Positions 11,440-23,700 of a stretch of 64,000 nucleotides of DNA are shown here, piece after piece. The notes below the pieces were generated by a model. It was not told the origin of the DNA. It searched no databases and worked only from the letters and a program-made list of their open reading frames with translations. Each line of letters begins with the position of its first letter. Positions within the stretch are counted from its first letter, which is position 1. The DNA comes from Stenocarpella maydis (lineage: Eukaryota; Ascomycota; Sordariomycetes; Diaporthales; Diaporthaceae): assembly GCA_002270565.1 (NCBI GenBank), contig NQMI01000071.1, forward strand, positions 125,676-189,675, written 5' to 3'. The translations under genes were made by a program, and so were the position numbers.

Positions 11440-12190
11440 GGAGAGCCCTAGTATAATTTAAACCCTATCTTATAAACTATATAAATATTAAAAACTTTAA
11501 AGACTGTAGAAAGAAACTTAAGAAATCTTTAGTAAGTATAAGAACTATAAAGATATCCTAAAGACCTTCTTCTAGAACCCTAATAAGAAATAATAAGCTA
11601 AATAGGAGCTCTTAAAGCTATACTAGAAAGGCTTAGTATTAAACTATACTATAGAATTTAGGAGGATCTATACCTAAATCAATTATATAGATAATACTAA
11701 GATCTTTATATTCTACTAAGGACTTAAAGAAGAAGTAAAGAATAATTTAGCTAGATAAGATAAATTTAATATTTTTCTATAATATATTAAGTTAGCTATT
11801 AAGATTAATAATTAGCTTAATATAGGATATTAGGAAAAATAGGAAGATACTTCTTAATTATCTAAATATAAAAGTTATAAGTATAAATCTAATATAAGCA
11901 GAAAGTATTAAAAGCTAAGCATATAATGGGGATAATATAAAGGACCTATAAAACTTAATACTACTTAGAAAAACCTTATAAATAAAAAGTATATTAAGTA
12001 TTATAATTATAATAAAATAGGACACTTTATATTAGAATATAGGGCCCTAAGAAAGAATAAGGACTAGAAACCTATACTAAAAGGCCTGAAATAGGCTAAT
12101 GCTACTATAAAGGAACTATAATAAATCAATATAGCCTTATGATCTCCCCCTTAGTTAAAGTAATAATTATCAGAGCTTAAAGATAAGTAT
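11440..12190 (+). pseudogene. RIP-mutated gag with destroyed CCHC zinc knuckle
   Basis: The plus strand read through stops gives a retroviral-type gag with charged helices (FRRIYT, then GLKEEVKNNLAR, about 11,640-11,760). At 11,999-12,040 is a zinc-knuckle ghost: the spacing C-x2-C-x4-H-x4-C is kept with its GH pair, but all three cysteine positions encode tyrosine (TAT), and the usual glycine after the second cysteine is AAT. It is followed by REYRA-like and basic residues typical of the end of the knuckle. Each change is G-to-A on the coding strand, the RIP signature. The element is oriented opposite to elements I and II. No protease or RT was recognised downstream. Confidence 0.75.
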
Positions 12191-12589
12191 TATATCTGCA
12201 GATTAGTAGTATATAATTAATGCTAAATATACTCTAAATGAGACCTTAATGAAGGATGGGAATTCTATAACCCTAATAAAGAGGAGTTATATAATAGTCT
12301 ATACTTTAGTTATTATAAAGACCCCTAGTATGAAAAACACTACTTATTATTACTACTATAGTACTAACTATAGTAGCAGCCTATTAGTATACTATATATA
12401 CTACTGTTGTTATAAATACTTTACAGTTTTAAAATTTATTTTAATGATTATACTAAACCTTTATAGGGTTTAGTAGGTAACTTATAAGTTTTTTATTAAT
12501 AGAGTAACATAAAGGTAATACTTAACTAAGTTTATAGTATATAAAAATACTATTTATAAAGAAGGTATAATTAGAATCTATAAGGTTAT

Positions 12590-13310
12590 TTAGTAATAAC
12601 ATTAAATACTTAGATTAATAACTAAAGAATCTATTCTATAAGAGCTATTTACTTTAATAATAACTATATTCTTATATATTCTAACTCTTTATTTACTATT
12701 AATAAAATTATTAATAATTTTATTAATTAAATATAACTTCATAAAATTAATATTAATTCCATTAATTATAATAAGTCTTTAATTCTAACCTTATATTATC
12801 TTAAGAAATCTATATTTAAGAACCTATAAGGTTACATTCTAGCATTTATTTTTCATTCCTGAGTTATGAGAATAAGTTCTTTAGTTATATAATGATTTTA
12901 TAACGATTACTAGGGTTTCCTAATAGTAAACTCAGTGCATAGGTTTATATTTAGAAGAAATTTGAGTTATAAACGTAATAAGATATATAGTTAGGTATAG
13001 CTAATTAAGAGCTAATAAGGCTATCTAGGAATATATACTTAGATACTTAGATTAACTACTAAAGAGCTATTCTATTTAGGTACTATCTACTAGTAATAAT
13101 TATATATCTATATAGTCTATCTCTTTAGTTAGCTTACTTAATAATTTAAGTAATCCCTAGGTGTGCTCATAACCCTAACCCTAGGTAGTTGCTAACTCCG
13201 TTATTAAGGGCCTATAGGATTACATTCTAGCATTTAGTTCTAATTCCCTAGTTATTAGAATGGGTCCCTTAGGCGCTATTATAGTTAGCTTATAATACTA
13301 TCTCCATTCT
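12590..13310. repeat. Diverged direct repeat, possible LTR pair
   Basis: Two segments (about 12,590-12,950 and 13,010-13,300) share order and wording: each has an ACTTAGATTAA-ACTAAAGA stretch and ends in a CTATA-GATTACATTCTAGCATTTA-like block followed by an AATTCC-AGTTATTAGAAT-like block. Divergence is mostly transitions. They could be LTRs of a small or deleted element, or tandem fragments. Confidence 0.45.
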
Positions 13311-13800
13311 TACTTCTTTCATCCTTAAAAGTAATTTATAAGTTATTTTCTATTCACTAGGTTTCAATTTATACTTTCCTAATTTATTATATTATCTAGA
13401 GTTAAGAAGCTTTATATATTAGAATTTTAGTAATAAAAACTAAAATAATATAACTCCTTTTTTATTTATTATTCTTTAAAATACTATATTTATACTTTCT
13501 TATTCTTTCTATAAAGATTATAATATTATATCTTATTAAGTATCCCCTTTAGATTCTTATTATTATTTTATGTATATTTATTTGAATCATTCCTATTATA
13601 ATATATAAAGTATAGGTTTTATTAAGCTCCTTGAGATTAGTAATTAGCATTAAAAGTTAGAAGAAGAGCTAGAAGTTACTAAAGAGTATTATTATATTAT
13701 AGATATAAAGGTTAAGTATTTATATAAGTAGAAGTAGATATAATATAAGAAGATAATATATATAGTATCTTATAGTATTAATAATTTAAAAAAATAATGC
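13299..13800 (+). repeat. Coiled-coil ORF remnant, copy 2 (heavily RIP-mutated)
   Basis: Begins with the same words as 6,722 (AATACTATCTCC then CTTACTTCTTT) and follows copy 1 along its length, but is far more AT-rich. The heptad-like segment is still recognisable near 13,640-13,690 where AAAAGTTAGAAGAAGAGCT parallels the lysine/glutamate stretch of copy 1. Confidence 0.55.
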
Positions 13801-15150
13801 AATTTATAACTCTTTAAGGAACCCTCTTATAGATACCCTAGGGGCTAATGTATAATATTACTAAATATTAATTATAAATAATTATACAAGCTATATATTA
13901 GTTAAATATAGCTAATATTATAAAAAGAATAGAATTATTATTATTATTATATTATTATGTTCCTTTCATTTAATGTAAGTATTATATATTAAATTATATT
14001 TACTCTCTAATTATATATATATAATAAGGAAATTAGTAATTCTGTTTAACTTTTTATAAATTATATATAATAAAAAAATTAATAATTTTACTTAATTTTT
14101 AGTCATTATATTATTAAATTTAAGTTCTTTATTATATTTAGGGTTGGTTATGATAAGATCATTATAAAATATAATATTAAAGCTATAATTTAAAAAGCTA
14201 GAATATTACTTTAAGATTTGGGTTTTAGTATTTTTAAGCTTAATACTTACCTAAGAACTTTAGTTATATTATTTTTATTTTTAATACTAAAAGTTTTAAA
14301 TACCCTTTAATATTTAATAAGCTATTAAATAATTAAATTTTATAAAAGATAGGATTTCTATTTATTAAAGTAGCTCTCTTATATTAATTATAAAGATCAT
14401 TAACTAGATATTAAGAGGTTAATAAATAATAATATATAAGATTATAATCTTAAATACTTAACTTTATATACTTAAGAATGCTAATATAATACTTATTAAA
14501 TATTTAAAAGCTAAAAGAACTTAAGTATAGTTTAAAGAAGTACTTATTATTAAGGAATTTTAAGTAATAATTGAAGAAAGAAAAGAGAAAGTAATTAGTT
14601 AGTAAAATTAATTATAATATTAAGAAGGTAGTTTATAATAAATTATATAAATAATATTATAATAACTATAATAAGGCTATATATAATACAAGAATACAGA
14701 ACAAAGAAGAAAAAGAGTTTAATAAATTAAGTTTTAATTATATTGTAATAAATCTAGCTTCATTAATATTAATTAGTATAAATATATATATATATTCATA
14801 GTTTAGAACAGATTAAGATTTTAAGAGCAAAGTTTATATTAATTAGTATAGAGTATAGTTTTTTATTAAAAGTTAGCTTATTTAAACTAATAATATAATC
14901 TTATTAATACCTTTAAATTAGCGAAATCAATTAAAATTAAGCAATTAAGTATAGTTAGTATTAATTAGTATTAACTTTTATTAGTTATTTAGCCCTAGGT
15001 GGGTGCTAGGATTAATAGAAGTTAGTAAATATTATAAAATTAATCTACTTACTAATAAACCACGTTATATATTTTATAATAATAATAATGTACTATTATA
15101 TAAATTGTAAGATTCAATGTCTTTAATATTTTTATAGAATTAATTAGAAG
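13801..15150. other. Extremely AT-rich RIP desert
   Basis: Almost pure A/T with frequent TA dinucleotides, short poly-A/poly-T and TATATA runs, stops in every frame and no recognisable domain. It probably represents transposon sequence mutated beyond recognition. Composition changes sharply at about 15,150, where gene-like DNA begins. Confidence 0.75.
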
Positions 15151-15255
15151 GGAGTATTTGTGCTGGAGGGGTGGCCTGAATCAAGTGGTGGCTCATAAGT
15201 GGGCCGCCCACGTTATTTCCACCTGATAAGTGAGGCTGCTGGCGGTCCGGCTCTT

Positions 15256-15735
15256 TCATTTCATCCTCTTCAGTATTTCTTCTATGATATCAGGGCTCCC
15301 AAGATACTGTCCCTTATCTAGGACCACCCTACCCTCTTCCCTCTCCTCCCTCGTCTGCCAGCTCTCCCACTCCGCGATCCCCTTCTTCAGGAGCCCTAAC
15401 TGAGCCCGGTCGTCCTCGCCCGAGACCCGCCTCTGCTGGCGCTCCTTCCAGTCTTCGAGGCTCCTGACAGAAACAGCCACAGACTCTAAGCCCTTGAGCT
15501 TCATGAGAAGGCGCACATTCTTGTGGGAGCTGACCAGAAGAATAGCTTCCGGGGAGCCCCTGGACTTGGCCTCAATGTCGTCAACGTATCTTCTGGTCCC
15601 GGTCGAGCTCTTCAGGTCGTACGCTGACGAGTCGAGGTCAATGACGGCGTTCCGCGACCATGTCGTCGCGAATGTGGTCTTGCCGGTACAGGGCCAGGCG
15701 GAGATGATGAGGGCTTGTCCTTTAGTGGGGGGCAT
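15256..15735 (-). CDS. Phage-type P-loop nucleotide kinase-like protein
   Basis: A single-exon ORF of 159 aa starting MPPTKGQ. A Walker A loop (WPCTGKT, residues 14-20) follows a short hydrophobic strand, and VIDLDSS (about 31-37) matches the acidic second strand of P-loop kinases. A conserved VSSH-NVR motif lies near the middle and a W-x2-W-containing helix (EWESWQ) follows. The order GKT, D-D-S, SSH-VR, W-W resembles small ATP-binding/nucleotide-kinase proteins of Gram-positive phages and bacteria, with scattered fungal relatives; that comparison is from memory. The substrate is unknown. There are no introns, and it lies only about 100 bp from the end of the RIP-mutated block, so horizontal acquisition is possible. 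No targeting signal is seen. Confidence 0.6.
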   Translation of the reverse strand: MPPTKGQALIISAWPCTGKTTFATTWSRNAVIDLDSSAYDLKSSTGTRRYVDDIEAKSRGSPEAILLVSSHKNVRLLMKLKGLESVAVSVRSLEDWKERQQRRVSGEDDRAQLGLLKKGIAEWESWQTREEREEGRVVLDKGQYLGSPDIIEEILKRMK

Positions 15736-16504
15736 TTTAGCAGAGTATTTCGTTTCGAAGGAATATGCAGTGTGGCCCGGGGGTGGGACAGCCTGCTTCC
15801 AGGTACTAGTACTTATCGGCTATAAGAATGAAACGGGACGCTGCGCTCCCTATGTCGAGTAAAGTACTACGAAGATACAAAGGTTTCATTAAACCTGAGA
15901 TTCAGCCCAAAATGAATGCTTCCGGTTTGTCGAAATGAATGGTGGCTTGTGATGCATGTGAAACAGACAAAGGAGGGTGCATCAAAGGGTCCAAGTGATA
16001 CTTTCTTTGGTACCATTCGTGATGGCGCTCCGAGCAATGTCTATCAATTTTGGCTTTCAAATCAGAGGCTGGATAAGGTACTATCGTTACCATTAAAATT
16101 CCTTCATATAGACATCCCGAAGAACGTCATCATGAGATATATGCGAGGGCCTTCTGTCCAGCATGACTATCTAAATATACCTAGGTACACAAATGAAAGC
16201 AAAGTAATAACAGGTTGTAAAAGAAAATATTCCGTGAAGCTAATTTTGTAGCCTCGTATAGGCCGTGTGTATATATCTCACTTGCATAATGCCCAAAAAG
16301 AAAGTCAGATGCCCGACGCTGAAGTCCAAGAAAGCAACACACATATCGTACAATAACGTCGTCGCGACCTCCGAAAATTTCTGCATTAATCCTGTCCCTG
16401 GGGAATGAGCTGTTCAGCCGCCTCGTATAGAGCGAGCTCTGCCCGGCACTCTCATCCAACGATGCGTCGAAGTGGACCGTGTTCGCCCTGGAGACGTACG
16501 CCAC
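15736..16504. other. Intergenic stretch
   Basis: Short overlapping ORFs on both strands without recognisable features. The part from 16,504 down to about 16,370, minus strand, continues the glycosyltransferase reading frame past its in-frame TAG (VHFDASLDES context) and is probably the former C-terminus of that gene. A TACCTAGGTA palindrome lies at 16,178-16,187. Confidence 0.5.
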
Positions 16505-18884
16505 CTACGGCGGCTCCATCGACCGGTCAGAAAGCACCGCGGGGCTCAGGAAGCCTTCGGAGCTGCCGGGGCCGGGCACGGGCGAGAGTTGCCGGGAGTA
16601 GGGGCCCACCGCGTCCGACACGGCGAGGTAAGCACTGTGGGATATTCTCTTGCTTGGGCTGTGCCCCGGCGACGGCGGCTCGTGCGGGCTGCTACGGGAA
16701 GACCAGGCGGGCGAAACTGGGCTCGGGGGCGTGGGGGAGGAGGAGGTGGCGCCAGGGATGCTAGGGGACAAGGTATCCTCTCCGCTGCCGCTGATGTAGG
16801 AGGAGCGCGAGCTGATCCTGTTACTCATCTGCGGGTTTGTCTGCGCGCCCAGTGCGGAGACGCTCATGTGTCTCCCGCCGTCGGCCTCATGTTTGTTGAT
16901 GGGCGTCTCCTTTGTCACAGGCGTGGTCTCCTGTAGGCACAGGACGACCTCGACGGCTTTCTCGTCCTCGATGACCTTGGGATGCCGTTTCGCGGAGTAA
17001 CGTGCGTACGTGCCCAGGCTCCAGTAGCAGCTCGCGACATTGACCAGGGTCAGGAAGAGCTTGTAGGGCATGTAGTAGAGCAGCAGTATATCCCAGCCTA
17101 TGCGCTCGTTGCGCATGCGGAGGTGGACATCGTTGAAGATAACCACATTAACAAGATAAGGACGATTGTGCCGGTTAGCAGGTACCCGCATAAAGGAGGC
17201 GCGGCGATGAACGAGATTGGCAGGATGAACGGCGTGAAGAGATACAAGACGGTCTCGTAGACCTCCTGGAAGACGAATGTCTTGGCGCCAATCTCCCACC
17301 AGCCGAGCTTCCAGCTGGTGAGGATGTAATGCATGTTGTAGGACATGGCGTTGACGAAGAAGTTCCATCGCATGAACCGCTGCTTGAACACGGTCATCTC
17401 GTCGAAGCCGTCGCGGCTGCCCCCGCTGCTGAAAAACACGGCGGGTGGAGTCTCGGTCTCTACAAAGACAGAGGTGCACATCTTTATCCTGCCTCCGAGC
17501 CGGCGGCAGCTATGCCCGAAGAACCAGTTCTCCGAGACCGAGAATCCCGGGTGATCGTGGAACGTCTTGATGAGAAACTGGCGGTCCCAGAGCGGGATGG
17601 CGCCGTGCGGGAACGTCGCGCTGCCCAACTTGCCAGTCAGTGCGCGTTGGAGCCCCGAGATTTTGTACTCCAGGTCCTGAGCCTGCTGGCAGGCGCCCGG
17701 ACGCGACTGGGAAGTTGGGGGGCAGCGCGCAGTCATCGTCAATGAGCAGGACGTTCTTGAAACCCTTGGCAGCGTAGCCCCCCACAAACTGCGCGACGAT
17801 CTTGGAGCCCACCGGGCACCAGATGTGGTTTACGACATACGGGATGCAGATCTCCTCGGTTTTGTCGAGGGGCGTTTCGGAATTGCCGTTGGCGATGACG
17901 AAGATGTGCGAGGCAGGTAATACTTTCAGCGCTGCCTCGAGCGTGGCGCCGAGGAGGTTTGCGGATTTGCAGCAGGGGATGAGGAGGGCTGTGGGGGCCA
18001 CACTAGGTAATGATGTCCGGTCGAAATCATCCGGGTGGCCGAGAATCGGTGGCTCTTTCGAAGAAGACGAGCAGGGGCGCGAATGAGTAGAACGCAGCGA
18101 TGCCGAACTTGGTCGGTACTAACCAGTACATCCAGTACACCGCTCCCTTCCAGAGAGACATGCCGACAAGGACGAAGTATATGAAACAAACCAAGATCGT
18201 ACATGTAGTCCACTCAAACAGGACCTCGACCCATCGCTTCCGCTGCAGCTCGACACCTCGTGTCTTGGCCTTCTCATACATCTCAGCCATGGGACTTTGA
18301 CGGGCACGACCGACCACATTCCGGGCTGTTTCTTGCACCTTGTCCGGCACCACAGCATCGACATCCCTCCGCGCTGTCCCACTGCGTCTGGGCACATCTT
18401 GCGGGCTATATGTGGGCTGAAACTCAGGGAAGGCCTCGGTGTCTCTGCCGTGCGATATCCCAGCTTCCGCGTCCCTTTCCCTAGCATTTTCCAGGTAGGC
18501 AGGGCGGTGGACAGGGCGTCGGTCGTGATTTGTCACCGGGCCGCTGCTTTCCCTCGGCCTTCCAGATGTTTGGATATCCCGCCATGAGGTCCTCTTCTCC
18601 GAAGGTGTTGGAAACGGCCGTCGCGTGTATTCATCTAGGACCTGCTGGGCCGGTCCATACGCATCATCTTCATCCTGTTCCTGACTTTGATGCTGCTGAT
18701 GGTGAGACCCACTTGGCTCGATCCCGTTATTTATCCAAGAGGCTTGTCTTCGGTGACGGACGCGGGGTGTGTTCGGGGCTGCTGCGTAACCGTCACCTCT
18801 CATTGAGACAGACGGCAAACTCTGGGGGACGAGCACATCCTCTTGCACCTTGCCCGACGTAGACCTCTTCATGCCTCGACTCAT
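16505..18884 (-). pseudogene. Type-2 glycosyltransferase (Cps1/GT2-like polysaccharide synthase), broken
   Basis: Fungal GT2 family membrane synthases of this type are needed for normal hyphal surface and growth. The N-terminus (MSRGMKRSTSG, from 18,884) is long, polar and disordered, followed by membrane segments (ILVCFIYFVLVG). The catalytic part has IPCCKS, ANGNSETPLD, the DDD motif (LIDDDCALPP), SATFPHG, and RxxRW (RFMRW). Four lesions are visible: a 2-bp loss near 18,053 (FFER to EPPI needs a frame change), a frameshift with about 25 missing residues near 17,720 between NFPV and CQQAQDLEYK, a 1-bp frameshift near 17,155 before VNVVIFNDVHL, and an in-frame TAG at 16,505-16,507 after which homologous-looking sequence continues. 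None coincides with a plausible GT-AG intron. The usual SEDWFFG is SENWFFG, so a key acidic residue is also lost. Sequencing error could explain one lesion but hardly all. Confidence 0.75.
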
Positions 18885-20791
18885 TTTGAATCAAAAATGA
18901 TCGGACCGTGGCTATAGCCAACAACAAAGGGCTGACGAGCCGATGGCGAGAATGAATGCTAAGGGCAGGGAAAAAGAGTGTAATAGAACCGGAGGCTCTC
19001 CTTGGCCGAAGGGATGGGTCAAGAAGAGACAGGGAACGTTAAGCAGAACGAAGGTCGTATAGCACAGGCCACCTCCTCGCCCATAGCCGCAGGACTAGAG
19101 ATGGACTGAAGAACAGAAGAGTGAAAGAAAGAGCTTGCCTCTCACACTCGCCCAACAGTACCTATAGACGCTCTTGAGAGTGCCGTCGCACACAACCCGC
19201 CTACATCGACGCCTTCGTGACAGGGAGCAAAGGCAGCCAAGCTGATTTGGCGTTGCCATGACCGTGTGTGAGCCGGCCTCAAACCCGAGAGTCCCGGGTC
19301 TGCAGACCCGGTCCCGTCTCGGCCGATACTTTCATACCTAGATGAAAGACACACCGTGGGAGTCGCAGCGGGAGAGTGGTGGAGCCGTTGAGCTGTTGGG
19401 CCTGAGAGTTTGATAATGAGGTCGAGCCAGTCGGAATCTTAAGAGGTTCTTTTTGGAATAAGGACGGGACCTTTCTCTCTGCGGCGATGAGGTTTACTTA
19501 ACTGCGGCACATCATCCACCTTTTCCCCCAGCAATTCTTTCAACCCTTCTCATCCATGAAAGTAAGGGAGCAACTAGCATACGAAGTTGCGGCCCATGCC
19601 TTGGGCCCACACCATCCAGATAGTTGTCTTCGCATTCACGCCGCCTCGTCTCTCTCAGACACGTGTGCGTCAAGACTGTATGTGAACATTTGACGCCACC
19701 AGAGAGACCTCCATAAACTGAACAATGAGGCACTAGTGCAGATATCGCAGGTATCGTCGTGGAAGAAGACCCAAGAGCTGACTAGATATCCCTGACGGCT
19801 GTACACGTGCCTACTTGCGTTTTGCCCGTGGCAGGCTCAGATTCATCACTCCCGCCTAGCAAGACTGTGGAGAAAATATCCGGGGACAATGGCGAATTCT
19901 CTCGAGCCCTAGACAGACCTGCGCGCTAGTACTTTCTGTGGCACAACTGCTCCCGTTGTTCCCCAGTGCTCTCCGATCGTGGCCACTCAGCACCCATGTC
20001 AGCGGAGGTCTCCGCCATCAGGCAAAGTCGAGAGGCGAGAGGGATACGTCCATGCACTAACAGCATTTTTGAGATGAACCAGTTGCTTCTTTTCATATCT
20101 CGTCCGGATAAAACATCTTCCTAGGTGCCTGCTCAGGCAGACGACCAACATGGTGCGGTGCGTGTTTGGGAATCGTGCTGGATGGGTATATAGCATGTCT
20201 ACCCGTATCGTCATCAACGCTACCAAACTTTCGAAGCTCCTACGGTCGCAGTGGAGTGAAGTCCAGGTGGCATCAAATGTTCCCGGGTCACAGTACTACA
20301 CGATGCAATGCGCAGAGCGAGCTGACCCAGCTGAAGAGCTGCTTCTCCACCCATGGAGTGACGGCCTCGTCGACTCGGTTCGGCTGCATCCTGGCGGCGT
20401 GTCATGCCCTTGTGTCAGGTTCCGATCCGCTTTCTGTCCAACCTCGCGGTCGACCTCTGGTACCTGGGAACGAATGCGATGGCGGCGGAACCACAACGGG
20501 CCGGCTGCTCTCTTACGACGCAGAATTGTTTATAGACGTATTGCCACGTGTTTCTTTAATCATTTACATTCATGACTGTTGCCAGGAAGCTTAAGAAAAG
20601 GGTGAGCCACGGCAGGACCTGACCTCCTTCCATCTCCCCAGTAACGGTCAACGCGACCTCATGTTCGTTGTATCACGAAATCGCATATGCTCTCGCTTGG
20701 CCCCAGACGGACGACCAACATTGCTTTTTGCCGTCTTCCACAGTTTCATTAGAGCCTCTGGTGCAGCCCAACTGCAAAGCCAAGGTAGCAC
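18885..20791. other. Intergenic, no gene supported
   Basis: GC-normal DNA upstream of the glycosyltransferase pseudogene and downstream of psd2. Several ORFs of 70-140 aa (for example plus 20,150-20,594 in two overlapping frames) look like chance: they overlap in different frames and have no domain or hydrophobic pattern. No tRNA or repeat was noticed. Confidence 0.5.
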
Positions 20792-23700
20792 CTAACCGGA
20801 GCCTTGCCCTGCCATCTGGCTAGCAGGAGGTGACTCATCGCTGTCGCTTTCCAGCTGGTAGTTGCCCTGGATGCGTCTTTTGGCCTCCCATTTGTCCTGT
20901 TCGGTAATGTCCTTCTCGTCTTTACGCATATCAGGTGTCCATTGTGGCTCGCTAGGCGAGTGACCCACAGACATACCGACACGGATCTGGCCCCATGTTA
21001 GCTGGCAAGTAACTTGCATACATTCGAGTAAATAACCTACTAAGGTCTCGAGGGCGCCATTCGAGTTGTCCACCAAGTCATCGTCGAACATCATCTTGCC
21101 CTCTTCGAAGAGCAGTACAATGGTGCTGCCACCAAACTTGAAGTAGCCAAGCTCCTCGGCCCTCTTCACACGATCGCCCTCTTGCCTAGTGATCACGGTG
21201 CTGCCTACCATCATGGCACCCACACAGATGACCATTACGCGGCCGTGTTTCTCGCTGTCGATTGGCACGATGATACGGACGTTCTCACCGTACACATCCA
21301 GCGCGGAGCGGATGGCCATCGGGTTGACCGTGTAGTATTCACCTTCAATGGGCTTAGGTTTGCCAAGAATGCCGTCCACGGGGATATGGAATCGATGGTA
21401 GTCCTGTGGCGCAAGGCGAAAGATACCGAGCCCGCCTCCGTTTTCGTACCGCGCCGCATCTTCAGGATATGCGTCACCGAGCAGTCTCTTGATCGAGAAC
21501 TCGCGACCCTTGATCCACACCTTGGTGGCAATGTCGACACGATTGAAAACCACCGAACGGCAGTCTGCAGGCGACACGATTATATGAGGATTTTCCGGTG
21601 CAGAACATGGTCGGGCGCCTGGCTTGAGAGCCCGGTAGAAGAACTCGTTAAAGTTTTTGAAATCCTCCAGCGGGAGAAGGACTTCGGACATGTCGAGCTT
21701 GTGGAACTCAATGAAACCCTCAATCTCGGCCTTGGACTCCGGGTCATCGTACTTCTTGCCCTGCTTTACGCTGAGGCTCTTGAGCAGTTTGCGGACTTCA
21801 AATCAGTTAGCAGGTCGGCCTCTGGTGCACTTTTGCTGTGGAACTTACTCCTCTTGTTCTCCATATTGTTCGACTTAAGCCCCTTGTAGAGCAACCGGAT
21901 ACCGAGTCTCACGTATACGCTCATCTTCTCCTCACTTATCTGTCCTGTTATGCGATCCTGGACAAGAATGTTGGCCGAGTTGGCACCCAGCTTGTAGCCT
22001 CCATATGAGATCTTGGTGATAACCTTAGAGTACCACTTCCTCTGCGCCTGGCTAGCGGTCACGAACCCACCCATGACGAGGTTATTGACTTGACGCCAAT
22101 CCTGGCTGGCACACGTAGCTATGTGGGTGATGATGTCCGAGTCGGTCCGTTTGTTCAGACGAGGCTGGTGGCAGATGGGGCATTCCCTGATCTCAACCAC
22201 ATGCTCTTCTCCACGGTCATTGAGGTCATCTCTCTCGGCCAAGACCTCGCCTTCTTCGCCAGGGGTGGAGAATATCGGAACTGTGACGGTAGATGAAGCT
22301 GTCTGACTGCTAGGTGCTGTCTCAAGACCAGGCGCTACCTCGTTAGGAGCTGGCTCTTTTCCAGACGATTGCCCCTTGGCGAAATCGGGAAGTTTGTCTT
22401 TGATACGATCACTCATCGTGGGTTTCGACTTTGAGAGAAGCTGGTCTTCCAAACAGATGACGGCCTCGTCCGTGGTAAGATCACTCTCACCGCTGTTAGC
22501 GGCATGTGGGAAGCGCTTAAAGAAGCTGTCGATAGTGGAGTCTCGCAGTGTCGAGCCGAGGGTGTCCAACATGGTTGTCAGTTCGACCTTGCTGATGCTC
22601 CCGTTCTCGTCTGTATCGTACTGCCTGAGCATAGATCTCCAAAATTGTTGCCGCAAGGCTGGGTAGGGCATGTATTTGGCCCTCAGGGTGAGTACTGGAT
22701 TATGCTTCGCCTCCCATTTCTCCATGTTCTTCATCTTCAAGGGCACGTCGAAGAATACGAAGTCAGGGTCTTCGCCGTCCGCGGCCGCCTCTATGGCAGG
22801 CCCAGTGGCAGTTTGGTCGACCGGCGCCAAGAGCCCAGGGTTAGGAACAGGTAGCTGTGTTGTCTCCACCGTGCCGTCACCCGTCACAGCAGGAGCCTGG
22901 GACATTTGGGAAGGGCTTTTGCTCAGGGCTGGGCGGGAGGATTTCGCCAGGCTCTGCTGAGAGCTGGAGCGTGATATGCCCAGCCTCTTGAAGCGAGACT
23001 TCTGAGAGGAGCTGTCCGGTTGCACGTATTCCGATGGCTCTCTGAGTCTGTAAAGTCCAGTTTCTGGATCAGCAGTAGGGGCGGTCTCCATTAGTTCCTT
23101 GAGGGGGAGAGACGCGGACGCAATGAAGTCATTGCCAGTATAGCGGTCCCGGTCGATGACGGTGAAGGCAAATGAGTAAGTCTGTTCGTGACCAAGGACG
23201 TTGAATATCATCTTCTCGTTAAAGACCGGGTTCAAATTGTGACGGACGACCTTGGTCCGGTATGTCTTCTTGCCCAGAGAGGCCACAACGAAAGGATCCA
23301 TGTCGAAACCGGTCTTCGTGAAGTTTGATTCCGGGGGAAGATCGGTTATCTTGACAATCTCGAGGAAGATGATGCCGACAACGTCGTTGCGATCTCCATT
23401 CGTAAACTCGTACGGGTTATCGCGCTTCTTGCGCTTCAGACCCTTGATTCGGAGCCGCCGTTTGCGCTTCTCAACAGTCTCTGGCTTTGAGGGGTCTTCC
23501 TCTTCGGGAGTCTCGTCATCATAGACGTCGTACTCAGCGTCATCGTCGTCGCTGACGACATTGTCTGTTGGCCTCCGCCTCATGGACGGGGATGGGGAAA
23601 TGCTCGGCTTCGTGGGAGCCAAAACCGGTGTGCGGGAAGGCGTTGGGTCCTTGGAAATGGGGTCGGCTTCAGGAACTGCGCTGGTCAGAGCCGTGAACTT

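Noticed and set aside
13171..13182. CCCTAA-type telomere-like repeat
   Set aside because: Only two units, inside RIP-mutated DNA. No array, so not a telomere or clear interstitial telomeric site.
20150..20594. Two overlapping plus-strand ORFs of about 140 aa
   Set aside because: Mutually exclusive frames of equal length without features, best explained by GC-rich chance openness.
21182..21889. 235-aa plus-strand ORF
   Set aside because: Antisense shadow of the psd2 catalytic exon.
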